The translations under genes were made by a program, and so were the position numbers. 64,000 nt of DNA, from positions 248,001-312,000 of the forward strand of contig NZ_JABBDX010000001.1 of assembly GCF_012847335.1 (NCBI RefSeq). Reading direction: 5' to 3'. The notes under the pieces were generated by a model. It saw only the letters and a list, made by a program, of their open reading frames with translations. It was not told the DNA's origin and did no database searches. The first letter of the stretch is position 1. The number at the start of each line of letters is the position of its first letter. This document shows, one piece after another, positions 55,162 to 63,893 of the stretch. This DNA comes from Psychrobacter sp. MF31 (GTDB taxonomy: Bacteria > Pseudomonadota > Gammaproteobacteria > Pseudomonadales > Moraxellaceae).

Positions 55162-56148
55162 TTAAGCGGCAATTTCTGACCATTTTACCAAACGAACTTG
55201 ATAATCTTCTAATAAGTGCTCGAAATCTGTACTCATCAGCCAAGCAAATTCACGCTCACGCGCTGTTTTGATCTCATCATTCCAACTGCTATCAGGAACG
55301 GCTGGGTGGCACATGATGAGCGTCGTTACCATATTTTTTGGTAGCCCAAGCGGCACGGAATGGATGGCAGGGGTGGTACTGCCATATTGCGCATAAGTGC
55401 CAAGCGGCTCAAGATCAGGCTGACACATATGTAGCCCCGCCGCTAAATAGTTGGTGGTGGGCGCAGCGCTCAGCCACTGCTGCCAAAGCGCCTTTAGCTC
55501 ATGGCGTTCAGCTTTAAAGTCATAAACGCCGGCAAAATAATCATTGGTTGCCACCTGATGCCCCTCACAAAGCTGCTGCCAAGCTTTGCCGCCTAAGCGA
55601 TAAATGATCTGCGATTTGGCATCTTTAATTAAGGGCGTAGTTACCCTTGCTCGCGGCAGGACAGCTTTGATCGTTGGATGTTTTGCTGCGGCGGCTTGAC
55701 CGTATCGCGCCACCAATTCATTCATAAGGCACTGACGGATGATTGGCAATTGATGAATATGCTGATGACCATCAATAAAAACAGGGGCTCGCTGAAAGAT
55801 AGCTTCAAATGCATCAAATTGTTGACGGATGACTTCAGTAATAAGTTTGGTATTTAATTGCCGCAAATAGCTGGCACGAATTAAAGCTGGCAAATCACGC
55901 TTTAAATGCGTCGGAAAAATTTCGGTAAAATCAACATGAAGTCCCACATCGACTTTAAAGTTATCAAGGGCTTGAACCTCATCGGTTGATAGGACGCCGC
56001 CTGCCATAAAGCTGGTTGCTCCAACAAGACCGCGACCTGCCAAGCGCAGCACAGCTGAATTCACAGCAGTCGACAATCCTAAGTCATCAACGTTGATAAT
56101 GATGGCGCGACCGGCTTTATTAGGTTGTGAAGTTATCGTTTTAGTCAT
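55162..56148 (-). CDS. YdjC/ChbG-family carbohydrate deacetylase, NaxD-like
   Basis: 328 residues. The YdjC fold is marked by IIINVDDLGLS (metal Asp D21/D22), GLHVDF with H71, and DGHQHIHQLP with H128 and H132. Francisella NaxD, of this family, removes acetyl from undecaprenyl-phosphate-GalNAc so that galactosamine can decorate lipid A; an Acinetobacter homologue is also known. Its start at 56148 overlaps the GtrA gene stop by 8 bases. GT2, GtrA and ArnT-like genes just upstream complete the same route, so a NaxD-like job is inferred rather than chitooligosaccharide deacetylation. Confidence 0.8.
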   Translation of the reverse strand: MTKTITSQPNKAGRAIIINVDDLGLSTAVNSAVLRLAGRGLVGATSFMAGGVLSTDEVQALDNFKVDVGLHVDFTEIFPTHLKRDLPALIRASYLRQLNTKLITEVIRQQFDAFEAIFQRAPVFIDGHQHIHQLPIIRQCLMNELVARYGQAAAAKHPTIKAVLPRARVTTPLIKDAKSQIIYRLGGKAWQQLCEGHQVATNDYFAGVYDFKAERHELKALWQQWLSAAPTTNYLAAGLHMCQPDLEPLGTYAQYGSTTPAIHSVPLGLPKNMVTTLIMCHPAVPDSSWNDEIKTAREREFAWLMSTDFEHLLEDYQVRLVKWSEIAA

Positions 56149-56701
56149 GATTAAAAGCCCAAAGTTTCCCAAGTGCAAACGTCATTACGGTAATGACTGC
56201 CGTGACTGTCAGCCAAATGAGGGGATAATACGGTTGACCAAACCAGTTCAGTCCAATTAAAAACAGCGTCTGATTGGCTAAAAAACCAAGCAGCGAGCTT
56301 GCAAACCACTTCATTAGCGCTTTAACCAGCGCAGGATGGGAGGGTTTAGAAGTTATGAGCGTTGCGGTATTGCGTGAGTTTGCATCATCGTTATGATGAT
56401 TGGGATTATTAATTTTAGTTATTGGTTGGCAAGAGTGGTGATGCTTTTGATAAATGCTATTGTTGCGATTATTTACGCCGCTGTCAATAGCTGGCTTTGG
56501 TTTAAAAGTAAAATGAAAATGCCCTAAAAAACTAACGATAAAAGCGATAAAAAAAGCAAAAACGTTTGCCCAAGCGGGGGTTAAAAATGTAAAAGTGACC
56601 AGCGTTATCAATGCTAAAAAATGAACTCCTGCGGCTGCCGCACCAACCATCAAAAACCAAAAGGCTTGATTGGATAGCAAATTTTTTATAGCCTTAATCA
56701 T
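56141..56701 (-). CDS. GtrA-family membrane protein (putative lipid-linked sugar flippase)
   Basis: 186 residues with four membrane helices in two pairs (residues about 12-65 and 128-180). GtrA proteins are thought to move polyprenyl-phosphate sugars across the inner membrane. LVGAAAAGVHF-like helix 1, NVFAFFIAFIVSFLGHFHFTF helix 2 and the C-terminal FALGKLWAFNHD match. A hydrophilic Asn/His-rich loop of about 55 residues (about 70-122) separates the pairs; usual family length is near 130. It overlaps the GT2 gene upstream by 8 bases and the deacetylase downstream by 8 bases. Confidence 0.85.
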   Translation of the reverse strand: MIKAIKNLLSNQAFWFLMVGAAAAGVHFLALITLVTFTFLTPAWANVFAFFIAFIVSFLGHFHFTFKPKPAIDSGVNNRNNSIYQKHHHSCQPITKINNPNHHNDDANSRNTATLITSKPSHPALVKALMKWFASSLLGFLANQTLFLIGLNWFGQPYYPLIWLTVTAVITVMTFALGKLWAFNHD

Positions 56702-57752
56702 GACGATGGTCGAGCTTTTGAGACTTAGGCGTAATCGTGGTGGTGTTTAGCGTTTGATTTGGATGAGCATCTGTACTGGTTATCGTTTCTGAAATCAAAT
56801 ATAGCGGTCGCTGCTTGACCTCTTCATAAAGTCTGCCAACATATTCACCAATGACGCCAAGGCAAACCAGCTGAATACCCATGGAGAACATAATACCAGC
56901 GGCAACCGTTGCCCAGCCTGGAACGTCACTACCAAACAGTAGCGTATCTATAACGATAATCAGACCGTATAAAAAAGCCAGTAGCGATACCAAAAAGCCA
57001 ATCCGCGAAATCAATCGCAGCGGTTTTTGAGAAAATGAGGTAATGCCAACAAGTGCCAACTCAAATAAGCTGCCATAGTTAAATTTGCTTTCTCCTGCAT
57101 CACGGTTGTCGGCGGTAAACGGCAGATAAACCGTATTAAATCCTACCCAAGCATAAAGCCCTTTCATAAACCGCTGACGCTCAGGAAGCTTTCGTAAAGC
57201 GGTCACCACTTTATGATTCATGACTCGAAAATCCCCCGCATTGGGACGGATTTCGTAGCGCTGACCATCTTGAATAAAATGATAAAAGCTGCTTTTAAAG
57301 GCGCGCGCGATCTTACTTTCGCTTGGGCGATTGGCTTGAATGCCCGCGACCATATCGATATCGGTCTGCTCAATCATAGTCAGCATTTGCCCAAGTACGG
57401 GGAGCGGATGCTGACCATCGGCATCGATCATTGCAATGATGTCACCTTGAGCGGCATCAATTCCTGCGCTTAAGGCAGGCTCTTTGCCAAAATTTCGTGA
57501 CAGTCTGAGTAAGGTAAGCGTGGTATTAGCCGGAAGTTTTTGCATTAACTGATCAATTACCCCGACCAAATCATCGCGGCTACCATCATCAACGACAATA
57601 ATTTCACACGATTGAGCGCTCAATTTTTGGTAAGATTCAGGCAGGGTGATATTGTCAGTAAAGTCAAAAACTTGTGGCAAAAATTGCTGCAGCGCCTGAG
57701 CGTCATTATAAGCGGGCATCACAATCGACAAATAAGGGCGCGACTTACTCAT
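56694..57752 (-). CDS. Polyprenyl-phosphate glycosyltransferase (GT2, DPM1/GtrB/ArnC-like)
   Basis: 352 residues. The GT2 domain begins SIVMPAYNDAQALQQFL; VVDDGSRDD and MIDADGQHP carry the DXD metal site, and FRVMNHKVV follows. Two membrane helices lie near residues 235-305, as in GtrB and ArnC. The enzyme loads a nucleotide sugar on undecaprenyl phosphate. Francisella FlmF2 is of this type and works with NaxD. It overlaps gtrA by eight bases. The sugar cannot be told from sequence. Confidence 0.9.
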   Translation of the reverse strand: MSKSRPYLSIVMPAYNDAQALQQFLPQVFDFTDNITLPESYQKLSAQSCEIIVVDDGSRDDLVGVIDQLMQKLPANTTLTLLRLSRNFGKEPALSAGIDAAQGDIIAMIDADGQHPLPVLGQMLTMIEQTDIDMVAGIQANRPSESKIARAFKSSFYHFIQDGQRYEIRPNAGDFRVMNHKVVTALRKLPERQRFMKGLYAWVGFNTVYLPFTADNRDAGESKFNYGSLFELALVGITSFSQKPLRLISRIGFLVSLLAFLYGLIIVIDTLLFGSDVPGWATVAAGIMFSMGIQLVCLGVIGEYVGRLYEEVKQRPLYLISETITSTDAHPNQTLNTTTITPKSQKLDHRHD

Positions 57753-57823
57753 GGAAATACTCGTTAAATCCTATCTTTCGATAACATCAGTGAAAACTAT
57801 AAAAATATGCAGGTCAAAATAAC

Positions 57824-59380
57824 TTATTTTAAGCAGCGACTTGGCACAAAAGCTACCCAATCGATCACTAACGGCGCTTTTGCGTTTGCATCACGCCAAG
57901 CAATTTGCCATTGACCTTGCTTTTTAATGAGCTGATTAGATGGATTGTTAGGCAAATTGTTACCAAAACGGTTATCAAAATCGACATCGTCAATGACTGA
58001 TAATTCTTGCAGTAAGGGCAACTCAACCTCATCGCCGTTTTGCCAAAGCACAAGCGTACCATGATTTTGCAGGCGTTGGGAAGTCATCCATGGCGAATGA
58101 CTGGCAGGTCCTGAAATCATTTGCGATGGAAACCCTGAGTTCATTGCCACAAGCGATCCAAGCCAGCGATCACCCGACACGCTGTCCATTGGACAATTGC
58201 TGATCGATTGCCAAGTTGCTTGCGCTTGATCAGCGATGGCTTGCTCGGGCCACTGCATCCGTGAGGGTTTATGACGCAGCTTATCGCCAGCGCCCACATA
58301 AACCAGCATCAATACGGTAACCAATGCTAACCAAACAAACAGCGCTCGCGGTAGCTTTTTTAACGCCGCTGCCTGCGCGCTTGGGGCGATAAACGATACC
58401 GCAAGTAGCCCTGACAGCGACCACATCGGACTTCCCCACATATCACGAAGCCCCAAGCCAAAAACGAGACTTAATACAATTAATACCCCAAGCGGCGCTG
58501 CCCAAAGATACCAAATGAGCGCCAGCTCTTTTGACCACTGTTTTTTATAATCTTTAAGTTTCAAAAGCGACTTGTAAGTCAACAGCAGCATAATAATAAG
58601 CGGAATATGTACCGTGATTTGCGCGCCAATAAAACGAAGCCAGCTTAAATGACCGCCGAAGATTCCTGACATTTCGTCCGCTTCTTCTGAGCGCGCACTG
58701 GCGTAAGTAAGCGGCAACCAGTCATGGTTAATCAGCCAATATAAATGCGGCGCAAATACCGCCAGCATTATGACAGCTGCAAGCCAAGGATAGGGCTTTT
58801 TAAGTAGTGACCATTGTTTTGGTAATACCAAATAAACCGCCATGGGAATAAGTAAAAAAATCACCGTGTACTTGGTGAGCATCCCCAAACCACCGATAAC
58901 CCCGAATAATAACCAATCTGAAAGCTTACCGCGCGTCACCGAGTTATAAAAGGTTAAGTACAGCCCCGCCCAAATCGGAAATTGCGCCACATTATGGTTA
59001 AACTCTAAACTTGGATAACTGTAATACAGCACCGCTAGCGTCAAAATGCTGCCTAAAAATGCCAAATCTTGCGATAACACTTTGCGACCAAGCTGATAGA
59101 CCAAAACCAGTGTCAAAATGACATAAAGCTGGCTGAGCAGATAAGGTCCAACATGACCAAAAAGCTGATAAAAGCTAAACAGCACCCAAGAGGAGAAGGG
59201 CGGGTGTTTATAATAGCCTAGTTGCCATTCACTGCCCCAGTTGATGCCCTCACCAACATCAATAGGAACACTGCTGGCAAGAAATGCTGGGGCGATTGAC
59301 CAGATGAGGAAATAAGCGCTTAAAAATAAGAAAAATTTTATATATGATGAGGTGTAATCCTCTTTTTTTAAAATAGGCAT
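57824..59380 (-). CDS. ArnT-like GT39-family membrane glycosyltransferase
   Basis: 518 residues with about eleven membrane helices and a periplasmic C-terminal domain (from about residue 385). The first periplasmic loop has DVGEGINWGSEWQLGYYKHPPFSSWVL, where the conserved acidic residues of ArnT/PMT enzymes sit. ArnT and Francisella FlmK transfer an amino sugar from undecaprenyl phosphate to lipid A. GAGGGGTGTTTA supports the ATG at 59380. The GT2-GtrA-deacetylase operon lies 71 bp downstream on the same strand. Confidence 0.83.
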   Translation of the reverse strand: MPILKKEDYTSSYIKFFLFLSAYFLIWSIAPAFLASSVPIDVGEGINWGSEWQLGYYKHPPFSSWVLFSFYQLFGHVGPYLLSQLYVILTLVLVYQLGRKVLSQDLAFLGSILTLAVLYYSYPSLEFNHNVAQFPIWAGLYLTFYNSVTRGKLSDWLLFGVIGGLGMLTKYTVIFLLIPMAVYLVLPKQWSLLKKPYPWLAAVIMLAVFAPHLYWLINHDWLPLTYASARSEEADEMSGIFGGHLSWLRFIGAQITVHIPLIIMLLLTYKSLLKLKDYKKQWSKELALIWYLWAAPLGVLIVLSLVFGLGLRDMWGSPMWSLSGLLAVSFIAPSAQAAALKKLPRALFVWLALVTVLMLVYVGAGDKLRHKPSRMQWPEQAIADQAQATWQSISNCPMDSVSGDRWLGSLVAMNSGFPSQMISGPASHSPWMTSQRLQNHGTLVLWQNGDEVELPLLQELSVIDDVDFDNRFGNNLPNNPSNQLIKKQGQWQIAWRDANAKAPLVIDWVAFVPSRCLK

Positions 59381-59457
59381 TAAACACCCCTCGCCCAATA
59401 ATCTGCTGAAAAAACTTCATTTAATGTAGGATTGTGTATTGTGAATGGTTTCAAAAA

Positions 59458-61062
59458 TTATTTACGTTTAGATGGCTGCGGCAAGTCCTCATAGTCATAA
59501 ACTTTATAATCAGAATGTAAAACCTTGTCTTCTTTTCTATACTTCGAAAGATAATCTTCTTGAATTTCTAATCCTAGGGTTTCTAAAATCAAAAAAGCTG
59601 CCATATCATTTGAATAATTGCCATTTGTTTTTTGATAGCGATTGATATTCAATGGGCAAGAGCTGTTTTCTAATATAAAAAATGGAACTTTATATTGCTG
59701 ATAACCTCCAAAAGTAAGTCCATGTTCAAGACCGCCGCCTTCATCAACAAGTATTTCACCATGATCAGAGGTATAAACAATAATATAGTCATCAAGGTTT
59801 TGCTTTACTAAGTCTGTAATCTCGTTTAAAAATCTGTCGGTATGATGGATTGAAAGGTCATAGGGATCAGCGTTCGGCAACGCAGATTTATCTATATCAT
59901 CGCTTCTAGCGGTATAAGGCGCATGACTACCAATTGTGTGAACAATAAATAAATTGTTAGAATTGTCACCATTTCTACCATGCTCTTGTAAGTGTGAAGC
60001 TAAAAGTGGTAATAAGTCTAAGTCATCTTTAGGATTAAAAGTTTCTCTTGATGAAGAGGTATAATCGCGAGAAAAAACTTTGTTTGCGCATTTTGCAATA
60101 GAAGCGTAGCTTGACGTGAATAGACTATCAATCGCTTGGTTTCCAATCCAAAAAGTATTGAAATTTTGCTCATTGGCAATATCGATAATATTCTTATAAG
60201 TATAAGCTTGACCAAAATTGTCAACTTTAGGAAAGGCAATAAGAAAAGGTAGGGCAGTTCTTGTCATATTTGATAGAGAATGAACATTATTGATTATCAT
60301 ATATTTTGATATTTTTGAGAGTTTAGGAGTAGTATTAAACTCTTGATAACCGCAAATGCCAAACCTATCGGGGTTAGCGGATTCACCTATTACTAAAATA
60401 ATATTTTTTGCTTTCGGTTTACCTGACTTTATAATAAAGTCAGGAGTTCGTTTATCAATATTAATATCAATTTGATAGTCATTTCGATAGTTTAACAAGT
60501 AAAAACAGTTACCAAAAAATAAAGGGTATTTTACTCTAATGCTAGAAATTACATTTTTGTCGAGCCTATCCATAGAGTTGATAAGGTTAAAATCCTTACT
60601 ATGTTCAGCATAACTTTTTAGCCTCTTATCAATCTTAAATACCCTAAGTTGTGCCGCGATAAAAGTAGCTAATAAAGGCAGGATAAATATAGAGCTATAG
60701 AGTGCGTTTTGTGGCGTGAGATAAAATAAAAGATAACTTATAAAGCAGAGTGCTATTATTGCAATAGCTATTGGTAGGCTGTTTTCTTTTAAGATATCAA
60801 GAGCTTCATCTTTGTTTGTATTTAAAATAGCTTCTAAAATAGCTTCATTGAAGTCTTTGAATTTATAAGTGATATAGGCTTCTATAATTAGTATGGCTGC
60901 TACTAAAATAAATAAAGGAGCCGCAATAATCTTATAGAAGCTAAGCAGTGCATATAGAAGCGCTGAAACAATGAATATATTTATTACTCTATACTTAATG
61001 CTCTTAAACTTTTGAAAAAAACTTAAAGTAATTATAAATAAAAATATAGCAATAAAAGTCAT
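59458..61062 (-). CDS. Phosphoethanolamine transferase (EptA/CptA-like sulfatase-fold)
   Basis: 534 residues: an N-terminal membrane domain of about five helices, then a periplasmic alkaline-phosphatase-like domain. ILVIGESANPDRFGICGY carries the metal Glu; SNMTRTALP has the Thr nucleophile; YTSDHGEIL and GLEHGLTFGG hold further zinc ligands. It would add phosphoethanolamine to lipid A or LPS core, lowering negative charge. The gene is clearly more AT-rich than its neighbours (about one third GC by eye) with long runs of A and T, suggesting acquisition. AAGG is close to the ATG. Confidence 0.85.
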   Translation of the reverse strand: MTFIAIFLFIITLSFFQKFKSIKYRVINIFIVSALLYALLSFYKIIAAPLFILVAAILIIEAYITYKFKDFNEAILEAILNTNKDEALDILKENSLPIAIAIIALCFISYLLFYLTPQNALYSSIFILPLLATFIAAQLRVFKIDKRLKSYAEHSKDFNLINSMDRLDKNVISSIRVKYPLFFGNCFYLLNYRNDYQIDINIDKRTPDFIIKSGKPKAKNIILVIGESANPDRFGICGYQEFNTTPKLSKISKYMIINNVHSLSNMTRTALPFLIAFPKVDNFGQAYTYKNIIDIANEQNFNTFWIGNQAIDSLFTSSYASIAKCANKVFSRDYTSSSRETFNPKDDLDLLPLLASHLQEHGRNGDNSNNLFIVHTIGSHAPYTARSDDIDKSALPNADPYDLSIHHTDRFLNEITDLVKQNLDDYIIVYTSDHGEILVDEGGGLEHGLTFGGYQQYKVPFFILENSSCPLNINRYQKTNGNYSNDMAAFLILETLGLEIQEDYLSKYRKEDKVLHSDYKVYDYEDLPQPSKRK

Positions 61063-61111
61063 AACCTTACCAAAAGTATATTAAATATTTGCTTCTTAAA
61101 TATTTTTACTA

Positions 61112-61963
61112 CTAATTTTTTAAAAAACAACTGAAATAAGAGAAATCTTCTTTACTTATCTCAATAAAACCATATGAGCCACTTTTAATATATTTAATTC
61201 TCTTCGCTGCTCTGTCTAATTGAGCATTCATACGCTTTAATTTATAATTAATATTTATCGCCAAGCCTTTATCTTTTGGTTTTGGGTTTTTTGAAGTAGA
61301 GATGTTGCTCAAGGCGCTATCTTTTACAACTAAGTCTTGCATACCAAAATGACTTGCCATGTCCATTTGAAATGCCAAGGCAGGAACAGCTTGTAAGCTT
61401 TTTAATGCTTGGGTATGGCACAAAATAGCATCTGCCAGTCCCGCACCGCGGCGGTCAACTTCATTTAATAAAGTTTGCGCCCCTTTAGGCGTTAAGATAT
61501 AAGCGGCCGCTCCTGATTTGTCCAAATAAAGTGGCTGCAAGGTGAGTTGCTCAGTTAAATAAATAGCTTGGTTGCCAATAAGCTTTTTGCGACCGCGAGT
61601 TTCAAGACTAATATGATCAAAATCGTCTGTTGCTAGGTGTTGAATGGCGTTAAGCGCTGCTGGCAAGTGATTTGACAACATGGCATCGTCTTCTAAAACC
61701 AAATAGGGCTTATTTGATTGGGCAATGGTCTGCCAAACCGAATAATGACTTAAAAAACAAGCCACTTCAGTTCGCCGAAGCTTTCTTTGCCAGTCGCTAG
61801 ACCATTTATCATAATCTGCATCGGTTACGTCAGCCGTTGAAATTGCCGCAAAGCGCTCAAAAGCGATATTTAAGTGGCTCAATTGCGCCTCTTGAAAGCG
61901 CAGGCGCCCAACAGAGTTGGCTAAATTGATAACAATAGCGCTAATATTTGGCTGATTTGGCAT
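61112..61963 (-). CDS. GT25-family LOS/LPS glycosyltransferase
   Basis: 283 residues. ISAIVINLANSVGRLRFQEAQLSHL and VACFLSHYSVWQTIAQSNKPYLVLEDDA are GT25 signatures (LgtB/Lex2-like), with EDD as metal site. Such enzymes add galactose or similar sugars to the LPS core. The ATG at 61963 shares one base with the upstream stop (TAATG), so it is translationally coupled to the 249-residue protein. The C-terminal 60 residues are Lys- and aromatic-rich and AT-rich, like the adjacent pEtN transferase gene. Confidence 0.88.
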   Translation of the reverse strand: MPNQPNISAIVINLANSVGRLRFQEAQLSHLNIAFERFAAISTADVTDADYDKWSSDWQRKLRRTEVACFLSHYSVWQTIAQSNKPYLVLEDDAMLSNHLPAALNAIQHLATDDFDHISLETRGRKKLIGNQAIYLTEQLTLQPLYLDKSGAAAYILTPKGAQTLLNEVDRRGAGLADAILCHTQALKSLQAVPALAFQMDMASHFGMQDLVVKDSALSNISTSKNPKPKDKGLAININYKLKRMNAQLDRAAKRIKYIKSGSYGFIEISKEDFSYFSCFLKN

Positions 61964-62712
61964 TAGTTTGTCCACCAACTGGTTTTTTCACGGTTGTGAG
62001 CTTGTCGAAATCGCGAATAAACGGTATCAGAATCTGGTAGCTGAAGGCGATTGAATACGGTAATTACAATAATTCCTAAAGAATGACTTTGACAAAGTTT
62101 ATCCAGCCGCCAGCGCATATTTCTGAGCGTGTCGTCCGTACCAACCGCAAATCCTGAAACACCATCAAACAAGCTTAATCGCGATTGTTGTAAATACTGC
62201 AATCGCTCCTCATTAGGCTGATTGTCAGAGCTTTTTGTTAAAAACCGCTCGCTTTCTTGTAGCTTAATGGTGTTAATTAAAATCACAGCATTCATCAAGA
62301 GCGCTTTTAAATGCTCATCTTGGCTGTGGTCAATAAAAGTATCACAAGCAGAGATCAGCCAGCGCGTGTTTAATGAGGTGGTCAAAAATTGATATTCTTG
62401 GTTCCAAAGCCGTTCAAATTGCTTAAAATTGTCCTGAGCATTCACCCCGCGCCGGATCAATACAATCAATAACGCATGATGATAGTTCAGCTCAGGCGCG
62501 CCAACGAACTCGTTTTTTAAATTATCCAAATGACTTTGCAAATTTTTATCGGCACCATGGGTATAAGCGAGCGTATCCCCATGAATCGTTTGGTTTTTCA
62601 TGGCTTGCCAATCATGATCGCAGGTCGAGTACTCAATAGCAGAACCACCAAAACGCTTTCTATGATAATTTAAAGACAGTAAATTTTGTATTCTTGAGCG
62701 AGGCTTTTTCAT
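61963..62712 (-). CDS. Unrecognised protein in the LPS cluster
   Basis: 249 residues, soluble, no signal peptide. It opens MKKPRSRIQNLLSLNYHRKRF and contains DTFIDHSQDEHLKALLMNAVIL and FGVSGFAVGTDDTLRNMRWRLD-like segments that I cannot assign. The stop overlaps the GT25 start by one base. AGGAATACTGTCGC precedes the ATG. Context suggests a role in LPS core assembly, perhaps a divergent glycosyl- or sulfotransferase, but no motif supports this. Confidence 0.7.
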   Translation of the reverse strand: MKKPRSRIQNLLSLNYHRKRFGGSAIEYSTCDHDWQAMKNQTIHGDTLAYTHGADKNLQSHLDNLKNEFVGAPELNYHHALLIVLIRRGVNAQDNFKQFERLWNQEYQFLTTSLNTRWLISACDTFIDHSQDEHLKALLMNAVILINTIKLQESERFLTKSSDNQPNEERLQYLQQSRLSLFDGVSGFAVGTDDTLRNMRWRLDKLCQSHSLGIIVITVFNRLQLPDSDTVYSRFRQAHNREKTSWWTN

Positions 62713-62885
62713 GCGACAGTATTCCTGATTGCTGACTTATTTACCAAAAGTCAATCTAGAAGCTAAAACTATAATATAATCAGAATTCAGTTAGGATAGT
62801 TTGAAAATAAAAAGGGTAAGATTATCACATTTAAACAATAATCCGCAATGAGGCTTGATTTCAACGAATAACAATTAGCATATCA

Positions 62886-62996
62886 ATGAAATCAGGCTCT
62901 ATACTCTTTATTTTAAAAGCCTTAGAAGGTCGCGGCGCTGAGCGCATGGCAACGATTCTTGCGCGCGTGTTTATGAATTTGGGCTATAACGTATAA
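62886..62996 (+). pseudogene. N-terminal fragment of a GT4-type glycosyltransferase
   Basis: A 36-codon frame starting ATG at 62886 reads MKSGSILFILKALEGRGAER and continues MATILARVFMNLGYNV before TAA. This follows the N-terminal Rossmann strand, the GGGAER loop (here EGRGAER) and the helix of GT4 enzymes, which usually run to about 350 residues. Nothing after the stop resembles the rest, since the next gene runs on the opposite strand. It is probably a remnant left by recombination at the LPS locus. Confidence 0.6.
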
Positions 62997-63006
62997 AAGT
63001 AATCAG

Positions 63007-63783
63007 TTATTTCCAATGCTCCTCTAGCCACGGACTCGGTAAAACCCGCCGATACCATTTACCGCCACCACCTGTAATGGCATCGGGTGGATTGATTTCG
63101 CCATGAAAAATTACGATTTTTGCGTCACGAGGTAAGGTGGGCGCTTTTACGAAGTTAAGGAGTGGCGGTGCCATGCATTGGTATTTAAAGCTGACACACC
63201 ATGAGCTGTCCCAATATTCTAAGTGATGATGCTCGCGCAGGTAATTGGACAAATACGCCTGCTCATGGCGAACCTCTTGACGAATGGTCTCAAAGTTGCG
63301 CTCAAAATTGGCAAGTAGATCAGGATACGTATTCATCCCAACTTTGAAGCGATACACTGAGCTGTTACCAATCATCCGCCACGGCTTTTTCCAATCGCGG
63401 ATAATGACCACGCTGTCATCATGGTCAGCTTGATAGGTAAAAAAGCCGTCAATGTTATCAACAATCACGATATCAATATCTAAAAATAGCGCGACACCTT
63501 TTAAACCGTACAATTCAGGCTTGAACGTCGTCAGTTTTTTCCAGCCGCGCTCAGGGAGGTTTGCAGGCAGATTCAGTTCAGGGATAGGAAAGCACTTAAT
63601 ATCGGGGTGAATATCAGTATCGTCATCAGTGAGGCAAACCATTTGAAAATCGAGCGTTAAGTGCCGATTGACCATATTATATAAGCGATTGACAAATTCC
63701 GCGCCGTATTTGCTGCCCCATTTCATACAGATGATATAGCGCTGCTCAATTTCGGAATTATGAAAATCGGAATGGTCTGTCAT
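63007..63783 (-). CDS. Glycosyltransferase, GT8/DXD type, of the LPS cluster
   Basis: 258 residues. YIICMKWGSKYGAEFVNRLYNMV starts a GT-A fold; LFLDIDIVIVDNID carries the DXD-like metal site, and HGEINPPDAI with a final GKWYRRVLPSPWLEEHWK form the acceptor region. Similar proteins are annotated as LPS or surface-glycan glycosyltransferases in Moraxellaceae. GAGAGCACC precedes the ATG. It is separate from the upstream GT25 operon by about 290 bp containing a GT4 fragment. Confidence 0.75.
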   Translation of the reverse strand: MTDHSDFHNSEIEQRYIICMKWGSKYGAEFVNRLYNMVNRHLTLDFQMVCLTDDDTDIHPDIKCFPIPELNLPANLPERGWKKLTTFKPELYGLKGVALFLDIDIVIVDNIDGFFTYQADHDDSVVIIRDWKKPWRMIGNSSVYRFKVGMNTYPDLLANFERNFETIRQEVRHEQAYLSNYLREHHHLEYWDSSWCVSFKYQCMAPPLLNFVKAPTLPRDAKIVIFHGEINPPDAITGGGGKWYRRVLPSPWLEEHWK

Positions 63784-63893
63784 GGTGCTCTCAAAATCGC
63801 TAAAAATACGATTAGTTTAGCATGATTTGCCTACGAATAAAGACGATTAAACATTAGAAATATCGTTACCGTAAAAAGCTTATTTAAATAACG

